Shown here: positions 42,030 through 49,577 of the stretch, piece by piece
How the letters are laid out: each line of letters starts with the position of its first letter
How positions within the stretch are numbered: position 1 is the first letter of the stretch
The notes under the pieces: model-generated
What the model was told of the DNA's origin: nothing
The model's database searches: none
What the model saw: only the letters and a program-made list of their open reading frames with translations
Position numbers and translations under genes: made by a program
NCBI RefSeq assembly: GCF_014529945.1
Contig: NZ_JACVFB010000005.1
Span: 124,001-188,000, forward strand
Direction: 5' to 3'
Length of the DNA: 64,000 nt
Source of the DNA: Chitinophaga varians
Lineage (GTDB): Bacteria > Bacteroidota > Bacteroidia > Chitinophagales > Chitinophagaceae

Positions 42030-42105
42030 ATATTTCACATTCTTTTAAAGCGAAATGTTTGCGAGAGAGCTTAAATTTGTTGAGCAAAGTAAAAATGTGA
42101 AATAT
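42030..42105 (+). promoter_or_regulatory. Inverted repeat that would sequester the surE start codon
   Basis: ATATTTCACATT (42030-42041) is exactly complementary to AATGTGAAATAT (42094-42105), which contains the first two bases of the surE ATG (42104). A TAAATTTG box (42072-42079) lies in the loop, without a good -33. Confidence 0.5.
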
Positions 42106-42880
42106 GGAAAAACAGGAGCGCATCATATTAGTGACGAACGACGACGGTATAACGGCGCCGGGTATACGGGCTTTGATTGAGGCAGTGCGGCCGTTAGGAA
42201 AGGTTGTGGTAGTGGCGCCGGACAGCCCGCAATCGGGCATGGGGCACGCTATCACCATTGGGGTGCCTTTGCGTCTGAATCAGGTTAATATTTTTGAAGA
42301 TATAGAAGCATGGCAATGTTCCGGTACACCGGTAGATTGTGTGAAACTGGCGAGAGATAAGATATTACATCGTAAACCGGATATCTGTGTAAGTGGTATC
42401 AATCACGGTGCGAACCATTCCATTAACGTGATCTATTCCGGCACCATGTCAGCGGCCATGGAAGCGGCCATCGAAGGTATTCCTTCTGCTGGTTTTTCCT
42501 TCCTGGAATACAGCTATGATGCTGACTTTTCCCTGCCTGCCAAGGTAGCCAGGGAGGTGACAGAACGGATGCTGGCGTCCGACCTGCCCGCCGGCAGCCT
42601 GTTCAACGTGAATATTCCGGTGGTGGAGGAAAAAGACTTTAGAGGCCTGCGCCTTTGCCGGCAGGCAGATGCCAAATGGGTAGAGGAATTCGATGAACGC
42701 CGCGACCCACATGGCAAAAAATACTACTGGCTCACCGGAGAGTTCAAAAACAGAGACGTAGGAGAAGATACGGATGTATGGGCACTGGAAAACAACTATG
42801 CGTCTATGGTGCCGGTGCAGTTCGACCTCACCAACTACAAGCTGAAGAAACAGCTGGAAGAATCCTGGAAGGATCTTTAG
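42104..42880 (+). CDS. surE: 5'-nucleotidase SurE
   Basis: A 258-residue metal-dependent nucleotidase. The opening IILVTNDDGITAPGIRALIE (Asp-Asp metal ligands), VVAPDSPQSGMGHAITI, and CSGTPVDCVKLARDKIL and SGINHGANHSINVIYSGTMSAAMEA are diagnostic. It dephosphorylates nucleoside 5'- and 3'-monophosphates and is tied to stationary-phase survival. It is followed at 33 bp by a small membrane protein and lpxB, all on the same strand, in the gene order surE-membrane protein-lpxB. Confidence 0.95.
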   Translation: MEKQERIILVTNDDGITAPGIRALIEAVRPLGKVVVVAPDSPQSGMGHAITIGVPLRLNQVNIFEDIEAWQCSGTPVDCVKLARDKILHRKPDICVSGINHGANHSINVIYSGTMSAAMEAAIEGIPSAGFSFLEYSYDADFSLPAKVAREVTERMLASDLPAGSLFNVNIPVVEEKDFRGLRLCRQADAKWVEEFDERRDPHGKKYYWLTGEFKNRDVGEDTDVWALENNYASMVPVQFDLTNYKLKKQLEESWKDL

Positions 42881-42913
42881 GAACAAAGGCAATATTGCCA
42901 TTATTATAACCGT

Positions 42914-43216
42914 ATGTTGAAAAAAGACAATCTTTCGTTAGGAATTGTACTGGGGCTGCTAACTCCCCTGGTAGCATTTTTCCTGTATTACTTTTTCCTC
43001 ATCAGACCCCATAATAACATCGGGCTGGGACAGTTTTTAAATATCATGAAAGACAACCGGCAAATGATTCCCAAAATTGTGAGTATCTGCCTGTTGTTGA
43101 ATGGATTAGTCTTTTTTCTGTACACCAGGACCCGGAAAGATATTACCGCTAAAGGCATCTTTCTGATGACAATGCTGTATGCCATTGCCATCTTGTTACT
43201 TAAACTGATCAGATAA
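42914..43216 (+). CDS. Small membrane protein between surE and lpxB
   Basis: A 100-residue protein with three hydrophobic helices (about 9-30, 54-71, 80-98). No family motif is recognised. The gene is 33 bp after surE and 18 bp before lpxB, and the tight spacing implies an operon. Function unknown; a link with lipid A or envelope assembly is inference from its neighbour only. Confidence 0.75.
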   Translation: MLKKDNLSLGIVLGLLTPLVAFFLYYFFLIRPHNNIGLGQFLNIMKDNRQMIPKIVSICLLLNGLVFFLYTRTRKDITAKGIFLMTMLYAIAILLLKLIR

Positions 43217-43234
43217 TTTTTAATAAACACCAGA

Positions 43235-44344
43235 TTGAAATATTACATTATTGCAGGAGAGGCATCAGGTGATTTGCATGGCAGTAACCTGGTGAAGCAG
43301 ATGAAGCAGCTGGACACGGCAGCGGATATACGGGGATGGGGAGGCGATATGATGGAAGCCGCCGGCGTGAATGTGGTGAAACACTACAAGGAACTGGCCT
43401 TTATGGGCTTTGTGGAAGTGGTGATGAACCTCCGCACCATCCTGCGTAATATGGAGGTGTGTAAAAAAGATATTGCCGCTTTTAAACCGGACGTGCTGGT
43501 GCTGGTGGATTACCCCGGCTTCAATATGCGCATCGCAGCATGGGCCAAACAGCAGGGCATCAAAATAGTGTATTATATCTCTCCACAGGTGTGGGCCTGG
43601 AAAGAAAGCCGCGTAAAGAAGATCAAGCGCGATGTGGATAAGATGCTGTGCATCCTGCCATTTGAGCAGGATTTTTACCATAAATGGAATTACGAAACGG
43701 AATATGTAGGCCACCCACTGGTGGAAGTGATCAAGGCGGCGAAGGATGAACCGGCCGATACGCCGCTGTCTGACAAACCTATTGTGGCAGTATTGCCCGG
43801 TAGCCGTAAGCAGGAAGTGAGCGTTAAATTACCGATCATGCTCACCATGGCCAAACACTTCCCGGAATATCAGTTTATTGTGGCCCAGGCGCCCAGCCTC
43901 GACGATCATTTTCTGGAAAGCCTTACCGGACAACACCCTAATGTGTCTATGGTGAAAGGCAAAACCTATACACTGCTGCGGCAGGCCAAAGCAGCTCTCG
44001 TCACCTCCGGTACCGCTACGCTGGAAACAGCGCTCTTCGGCGTGCCCGAAGTGGTGTGCTACAAAGGTAATCCCATCTCGTATTTCTTCGCTAAAAGACT
44101 GATCAAGGTCAAATATATCTCACTGGTCAACCTCATCATGGACCGGTTGGTGGTAAAAGAACTGATCCAGCACGATCTCACAGAGGAAAATCTGTTGAAA
44201 GAGCTGACCAGCCTGCTGAAAGATGATAAGGCCCGTCAACACCTGCTGAAGGATTATGCAGAACTGTGGCATAAACTAGGAGAAAGAGACGCCAGCAGAA
44301 GAGCCGCGGAAGTAATCGTTAACTACGCCGGAACAAATAACTAA
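43235..44344 (+). CDS. lpxB: Lipid-A-disaccharide synthase
   Basis: A 369-residue GT19 glycosyltransferase of lipid A synthesis. YYIIAGEASGDLHGSNLVKQ, DYPGFNMRIA, YYISPQVWAWKESRVKKIK, and PGSRKQEV with SGTATLETALFGVPEVV are the conserved motifs. It condenses UDP-2,3-diacylglucosamine with lipid X. Translation begins at TTG (TTG AAA TAT TAC), since no ATG precedes the conserved opening. It is co-transcribed with surE and the 100-residue membrane protein. Confidence 0.95.
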   Translation: MKYYIIAGEASGDLHGSNLVKQMKQLDTAADIRGWGGDMMEAAGVNVVKHYKELAFMGFVEVVMNLRTILRNMEVCKKDIAAFKPDVLVLVDYPGFNMRIAAWAKQQGIKIVYYISPQVWAWKESRVKKIKRDVDKMLCILPFEQDFYHKWNYETEYVGHPLVEVIKAAKDEPADTPLSDKPIVAVLPGSRKQEVSVKLPIMLTMAKHFPEYQFIVAQAPSLDDHFLESLTGQHPNVSMVKGKTYTLLRQAKAALVTSGTATLETALFGVPEVVCYKGNPISYFFAKRLIKVKYISLVNLIMDRLVVKELIQHDLTEENLLKELTSLLKDDKARQHLLKDYAELWHKLGERDASRRAAEVIVNYAGTNN

Positions 44345-44372
44345 ATAACAAAATACCTAAATCGTAAATGGT

Positions 44373-44543
44373 TTAGTGTCTTCTTATCAGCCTCACCATC
44401 ATCACGATCAGGGCAATCAGAAAAAGAATAATTGAGATGCGGTTCATGCCATGCATCATCGCTACATAACGTGTTTTAGGCGCGTTAGGGTCCCCTTTGC
44501 CAATATAGAAGTATCTTAATATTTGTTGCCAGAAACGTTTCAT
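44373..44543 (-). CDS. Small conserved-looking membrane protein, 56 residues
   Basis: Read from ATG 44543 on the minus strand: MKRFWQQILRYFYIGKGDPN, then APKTRYVAMMHGMNRIS, a single hydrophobic helix (about 37-50) and a basic RLIRRH end. The MHGxNRIS motif before the helix resembles the DUF6728-type small proteins of Bacteroidota, but I am not certain of the family. It lies convergent to lpxB (28 bp gap) and divergent from the beta-mannosidase (54 bp). Function unknown. Confidence 0.7.
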   Translation of the reverse strand: MKRFWQQILRYFYIGKGDPNAPKTRYVAMMHGMNRISIILFLIALIVMMVRLIRRH

Positions 44544-44597
44544 GTATCAAAGATCGGAAATCAATATTATTTTTGGAGCTGGCTGAAAAATCAAGAT

Positions 44598-47189
44598 ATG
44601 AAATATATGAGATGGGGTCGATGGCTGGTATCGATCTTTTTTTTGACCTGCATAACTAAATCGATTTATGCGGCGGGAACCGTTACGGACACGCTGGTTG
44701 CAGGATGGGAGTTCTCCCGCGTGGATGAAGGCGTATGGCGTCCTGCCACTGTGCCCGGCACGGTACATACCGATCTGCTGGCCCACCACCTGATACCCGA
44801 CCCGTTTGTGGGTACCAACGAAAAGGCGGTACAATGGGTCGATAAAAAAGACTGGCAATACCGGAGAAAATGGAAGCTGTCGGCTGCTGAACTGCAATAT
44901 GACGTGCTGGAACTGGATTTCAAAGGACTGGACACTTATGCGTCGGTATACGTAAACGGTCAACTGGTATTACAATCAGCCAATATGTTCGTGGAACAGG
45001 TGGTCAATGTAAAACGCTGGCTGCGCGAGGGCGACAACGAAGTGCGGGTCCTCTTTGACAGTCCCATCAAACACGACATGCCGCAATTCCTGAAAGACCA
45101 GGTGATTTATCCTGCCGGTAATGATGCCAGCGATATTCCACTGAGCATCTATGCCCGTAAAGCGCCCTATCACTATGGCTGGGACTGGGGCCCGCGCCTC
45201 GTGACGTCCGGCATCTGGAAACCGGTGCTGCTGAAGAAATGGAATAAAGCGGCCATTCGCGACGTATGGTGGCAACAGCAGCAACTGAGCACCGCCAGCG
45301 CCACGCTCAACGCGGTGACTACCATAGAAGCCGTAACTCCCGGCACTTACCACCTCAAACTGACTACCCAACTCGGGAGCTACAATAAAGTCACTACTAC
45401 CAAAGTAACGCTGAAACAAGGCAGCAACACCGTTCAGGTGCCGGTGCAGATCCGCCAGCCACAGCTGTGGTGGCCAGCCGGACAAGGAAATCCGACTCTT
45501 TATACGATGGCGGCCGAACTGCTGGATAACACTGTTTCAATCGATAAAGATCAACAATCGGTAGGATTGCGAACAATAGAGGTCGTTAATCAACCCGATA
45601 GCCTTGGTGAAAGTTTTTACGTGAAAGTCAATGGCCGCCCGGTATTCATGAAAGGAGCCAATTACATCCCGCAGGATAATTTCCTGCCAAGGGTGTCCAC
45701 ATCTACCTACAAACAGTTGTTTGATGATATGCGTACCAGTCATTTTAACATGGTACGCGTATGGGGCGGTGGTATTTATGAAGACGATCTTTTTTATTCA
45801 CTGGCAGATGCCAACGGTATCCTCGTGTGGCAGGACTTTATGTTTGCCTGCACGTTGTATCCGTCTGACACGGCTTTCCTGAGCAATGTGAAAGCAGAAG
45901 CAGCGTATAATATCAGAAGGTTGCGCCATCACCCGTCGCTGGCTTTGTGGTGCGGCAATAATGAAGTGGCGGTAGCCATTAAAAACTGGGGCTGGCAGAG
46001 TGGATATGCTTACACCGATGCACAATGGGCCAGCCTGCAACAGGGATATGATCAGTTGTTTAAAACAGTACTGCCAGCTGTGGTGAAGGAAAATGACCCG
46101 GGACGTTTTTATTTTCATTCTTCCCCTATCAGCAACTGGGGTAAGAAAGAAGATTTTACCAAAGGGGATAACCACTATTGGGGCGTATGGCACGGTATGG
46201 AATGGTTTGAAGCGTTTAACACGCATATACCCCGGTTCATGAGTGAATACGGTTTTCAGTCGTTCCCTGAAATGGCCACCATCGATAGTTTTGCGACTAA
46301 AGCAGATTATGATATCTATTCCAACGTGATGCAATCACACCAGAAGAGCCCTGCCAAAGGCAATACGGCTATCCGTACTTACATGCTGCATTACTATCAG
46401 GCGCCGAAGGACTTCCCGTCTTTTGTGTATCTGAGCCAGGTGTTACAGGCGGAAGGCATGAAGGTGGCTATTGAAGCACATCGCAGGGCGATGCCTTATT
46501 GTATGGGTACTTTGTACTGGCAGTTAAATGATTGCTGGCCTGGTCCGTCCTGGTCCGGCCGCGACTATTACGGTCGCTGGAAAGCGCTGCAGTACTATGT
46601 GAAAGACGCTTTTAACCCGCTGCTGTTGTCTGGCGTTATCGAAAACAACCAGCTGAAGGTGTGGGCTGTTTCTGATGAAACCCATAGCCGCAAGGCGGTG
46701 GTGGAGCTGGTAGCCATTGACCTGGCGGGTAATCCGGTATGGAACCAAACCCTGTCAGGTGTGGAGATAGCTGCCAATAGCAGCAAACAAATTTTTACGG
46801 TAGATACAGCAACTATCCTGAAGGGCAGGAATCCTGCTGAGGTAATATGCTACGCACAACTGCGAATTGACGATAAGATTATCAACCGTAATATCTTTTA
46901 TTTTGCCCCGGCGAAGGAGATGTTGCTGGAGAAACCAGCGATAGCGGTCACTTTCGGAAAACAGGCAGCACAGGACGGTAGTGTGCTGATGACTATCCGG
47001 ACCGACAAATTCGCCAGGAATGTTTATTTGCAGATGAACAATGCGGCCCCGGATGAGCGGTTCGAAGAGAACTACTTTGATCTGCTGCCTGGTGAAACCC
47101 GTACTGTCAGGATACACACCAGACGTAATCCGGTGGAGATCAAAGCGGCGTTGACAATTACCTCTTTGGTAGATACTTATAAAAATTGA
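44598..47189 (+). CDS. Secreted beta-mannosidase, glycoside hydrolase family 2
   Basis: 863 residues from ATG 44598. An N-terminal signal peptide (RWLVSIFFLTCITKSIYAAG) is followed by a sugar-binding jelly roll, immunoglobulin-like domain and TIM barrel. The acid/base Glu456 is in LALWCGNNEVAV and the nucleophile Glu550 in FMSEYGFQSF; RVWGGGIYEDDLFYSLADAN is typical of beta-mannosidases. It removes beta-mannose from mannan or N-glycan cores in the periplasm. The gene is two bases before an alpha-L-fucosidase, so the pair may degrade fucosylated N-glycans. No SusC/SusD pair is present. Confidence 0.92.
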   Translation: MKYMRWGRWLVSIFFLTCITKSIYAAGTVTDTLVAGWEFSRVDEGVWRPATVPGTVHTDLLAHHLIPDPFVGTNEKAVQWVDKKDWQYRRKWKLSAAELQYDVLELDFKGLDTYASVYVNGQLVLQSANMFVEQVVNVKRWLREGDNEVRVLFDSPIKHDMPQFLKDQVIYPAGNDASDIPLSIYARKAPYHYGWDWGPRLVTSGIWKPVLLKKWNKAAIRDVWWQQQQLSTASATLNAVTTIEAVTPGTYHLKLTTQLGSYNKVTTTKVTLKQGSNTVQVPVQIRQPQLWWPAGQGNPTLYTMAAELLDNTVSIDKDQQSVGLRTIEVVNQPDSLGESFYVKVNGRPVFMKGANYIPQDNFLPRVSTSTYKQLFDDMRTSHFNMVRVWGGGIYEDDLFYSLADANGILVWQDFMFACTLYPSDTAFLSNVKAEAAYNIRRLRHHPSLALWCGNNEVAVAIKNWGWQSGYAYTDAQWASLQQGYDQLFKTVLPAVVKENDPGRFYFHSSPISNWGKKEDFTKGDNHYWGVWHGMEWFEAFNTHIPRFMSEYGFQSFPEMATIDSFATKADYDIYSNVMQSHQKSPAKGNTAIRTYMLHYYQAPKDFPSFVYLSQVLQAEGMKVAIEAHRRAMPYCMGTLYWQLNDCWPGPSWSGRDYYGRWKALQYYVKDAFNPLLLSGVIENNQLKVWAVSDETHSRKAVVELVAIDLAGNPVWNQTLSGVEIAANSSKQIFTVDTATILKGRNPAEVICYAQLRIDDKIINRNIFYFAPAKEMLLEKPAIAVTFGKQAAQDGSVLMTIRTDKFARNVYLQMNNAAPDERFEENYFDLLPGETRTVRIHTRRNPVEIKAALTITSLVDTYKN

Positions 47190-47191
47190 CT

Positions 47192-48631
47192 ATGAGAAAA
47201 TTATGGATGGCATTGGGTTGTGCATGGCTCGCGGTGAGCGCTGCCAATGCACAAACGGAAGAACCGCCGTACGTACCGGAAACAGATCCGGTGGTGGTCC
47301 GGAAACTGGACGAGTGGCAGGACTGGAAATTCGGGATGATCATTCACTGGGGGCCTTATTCCCAGTGGGGCGTAGTAGAGTCCTGGAGCATCTGTCCGGA
47401 AGATGAAGAGTGGATTGGGCGTAAATATCCCAAGATGTCATATTTCGAATACCTGCAAAAATACCAGGCGTTGGGTAAAACCTTTAATCCTACAGCCTTT
47501 GCTCCGGAGAAGTGGGCTAAAGCCGCCAGGGAAGCCGGTATGAAATACCTGGTGTTCACCACCAAACATCATGATGGCTACTGTATGTTCGATACCAAAC
47601 AGACAGATTACCGGGTGACCGCACCGGACGTGGCTTTCAGTAAAAATCCCCGTGCCAATATCGCGAAAGAGGTGTTTGAAGCGTTCCGTAAGGAAGGTAT
47701 CCACGCCGGGGCTTATTTCTCCAAGCCTGACTGGCATTCCGATGCTTATTGGTGGAATTATTTTCCGCCCCGCGACCGTAATGTGAACTACGACGTTAAA
47801 AAATATCCGGAAAGATGGAATCAGTTCAAGCAGTACACTTATAACCAGATCGAGGAACTGATGACAGGTTATGGCAAACTGGAGATCCTTTGGCTGGATG
47901 GCGGCTGGGTGAGGCCTTTGAAGCAGCAGACAAAGGAGTCCCTGTCGTGGAGTAAAACCCTGCCACAGGACCAGGACATCGATATGGGCCGGATTACGAA
48001 GATGGCGCGTAGTCACCAGCCGGGGCTGATTGTGGTTGACCGCAGTGTGCATGGTCCGTATGAAAACTACCGTACTCCTGAGCAGCAGATCCCGGAGAAG
48101 CCGTTGGCTTATCCATGGGAAACCTGTATGACCATGGCCAATTCCTGGTCTTATGTGCCGGACGACAAATACAAGCCCGTTGGTAAGCTTATCCACAATC
48201 TGGTGGATATCGTGGCAAAGGGAGGCAACTACCTGCTGAATGTGGGTCCTGGCCCGGATGGCGAGCTGCATAAGGAAGCTTATACCACTATGAAAGGTAT
48301 CGGCGACTGGATGAAGATAAACGGAGCGGCTATTTATGGTACCCGTGCCGTAGCGCCGTATAAAGACGGGAAAGTATGTTTCACCCGGAAAAAGGACGGC
48401 AGCGTGTATGCTATTTACCTGTTGGATGAGCAGGAGCAGTTGCCGGCCACGATTGTTTTTAAAGGGCTGAAACCAGCCAGAGGGGCATCTTTACAGTTGT
48501 TGGGGGCTTCCGGTAAACTGGTGTGGAAAACCGAAGGGGCCACTGTTACCGTACATATCCCTGAAAAGCTTCGGCAACAGGCCTGGAACCACGCAGTCGC
48601 TATTCGCATAAGTGCTGTGGAAAAAGTGTGA
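47192..48631 (+). CDS. Secreted alpha-L-fucosidase, glycoside hydrolase family 29
   Basis: 479 residues from ATG 47192 (MRKLWMALGCAWLAVSAANA, signal peptide). FGMIIHWGPYSQWGV, FTTKHHDGYCMFDTKQTDY and LEILWLDGGW with nucleophile Asp236 are GH29 motifs. The acid/base Glu is not conserved between subfamilies and was not assigned. A C-terminal beta domain covers about 370-479. It releases alpha-linked L-fucose. A TTG six bases upstream is open but ATG 47192 gives the natural signal peptide. It follows the beta-mannosidase by two bases and ends before a terminator. Confidence 0.92.
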   Translation: MRKLWMALGCAWLAVSAANAQTEEPPYVPETDPVVVRKLDEWQDWKFGMIIHWGPYSQWGVVESWSICPEDEEWIGRKYPKMSYFEYLQKYQALGKTFNPTAFAPEKWAKAAREAGMKYLVFTTKHHDGYCMFDTKQTDYRVTAPDVAFSKNPRANIAKEVFEAFRKEGIHAGAYFSKPDWHSDAYWWNYFPPRDRNVNYDVKKYPERWNQFKQYTYNQIEELMTGYGKLEILWLDGGWVRPLKQQTKESLSWSKTLPQDQDIDMGRITKMARSHQPGLIVVDRSVHGPYENYRTPEQQIPEKPLAYPWETCMTMANSWSYVPDDKYKPVGKLIHNLVDIVAKGGNYLLNVGPGPDGELHKEAYTTMKGIGDWMKINGAAIYGTRAVAPYKDGKVCFTRKKDGSVYAIYLLDEQEQLPATIVFKGLKPARGASLQLLGASGKLVWKTEGATVTVHIPEKLRQQAWNHAVAIRISAVEKV

Positions 48632-48671
48632 AAATGATGTGAATTAGTGTTAATTTGTAGTGAATAATAAA

Positions 48672-48710
48672 AACAGGCCGCCGGTAACCCAAGGCAGCCT
48701 GTTTTTTGTT
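48672..48710 (+). terminator. Terminator of the GH2-GH29 pair
   Basis: AACAGGCCGCC pairs with GGCAGCCTGTT (one G-U pair), followed by TTTTTTG. Confidence 0.8.
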
Positions 48711-48741
48711 TTATAGGTAGATATGTCCAAAAAGGTTGACT

Positions 48742-49518
48742 ATGAACATGCAAACCCAAGTGAATAAGACCCCCCGGATTTTGCTGGCGGAAGATGATAA
48801 GGTACTGGGAGAAATCGTCAAAAAAAACCTGGAGAGCGCCGGTTATCAGGTAGAGCACTGTATGGACGGTGAGGACGCGTGGGAAGAGTTCCAGCGCAAA
48901 CGCTACGATATGCTGCTGCTGGATATTATGATGCCCCGGAAAAACGGTTTCCAGCTGGCCCAGGACGTACGCAGCAAAAATACACTGGTGCCCATCTTCT
49001 TCCTTTCTGCCGAAAAAACCATGGATGCCGACAGGCTGGACGGATTCCGGTTGGGCGCCGATGGCTATATCGTAAAACCTTTCAGCCTCCTGGAGCTGCA
49101 AAGGAGAGTGAAAGCCTTCCTCAAGTGGACCCGCCCTCCCAAAAATGAACTGCTGATCGGCCACGTGGTGGGCGACCATACGTTCAACTACCGGAAAATG
49201 AAAGTATACCCCCGGGATAGCCAGACAGCCTATGTGGCCACGTTTTCCCCCACAGAAGCCAAACTGCTGCGCTATTTCTTCAATCGCCCCAATGTAATCA
49301 TCAAAAAAGACGAACTGCTCATGAAGCTCTGGGGACGCGACGACGTCACCTCCAGCCGTAGCATGGACGTTTTTATCGGTAAGATCCGTAAGCAGATAAA
49401 GCTGGAACCCCGGCTCAACCTGGAAACGATCTTTAACGTAGGCATGCGCCTCAATGTCCCTAAAGACCTTACTCTGCAAAAGATCACCATTCCCATCACT
49501 AATCAGGCAAAGCAATAG
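48742..49518 (+). CDS. OmpR-family response regulator, RprY-like
   Basis: 258 residues from ATG 48742. The receiver has acidic pair EDD (17-19), phospho-acceptor Asp61 in LLLDIMMPRKNGF, Ser in FFLSAEK and Lys in IVKPFS. The C-terminal winged helix includes FSPTEAKLLRYFFNRPNVII and SSRSMDVFIGKIRKQIKLEP. The layout is that of RprY, the partner of RprX in Bacteroides. No kinase is adjacent; the RprX-like kinase at 32.2 kb is the obvious candidate. A TTG codon upstream would add two residues but is not favoured. Confidence 0.9.
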   Translation: MNMQTQVNKTPRILLAEDDKVLGEIVKKNLESAGYQVEHCMDGEDAWEEFQRKRYDMLLLDIMMPRKNGFQLAQDVRSKNTLVPIFFLSAEKTMDADRLDGFRLGADGYIVKPFSLLELQRRVKAFLKWTRPPKNELLIGHVVGDHTFNYRKMKVYPRDSQTAYVATFSPTEAKLLRYFFNRPNVIIKKDELLMKLWGRDDVTSSRSMDVFIGKIRKQIKLEPRLNLETIFNVGMRLNVPKDLTLQKITIPITNQAKQ

Positions 49519-49577
49519 CTACCGCCTTTTGGACCCCTGTTTCTTTCAGATTATATTAAATCGTAACTTTAGGCCCA

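Noticed and set aside
44598..48631. Complete polysaccharide utilisation locus
   Set aside because: Only two glycosidases are present, with no SusC/SusD pair, hybrid sensor or sigma/anti-sigma genes nearby.
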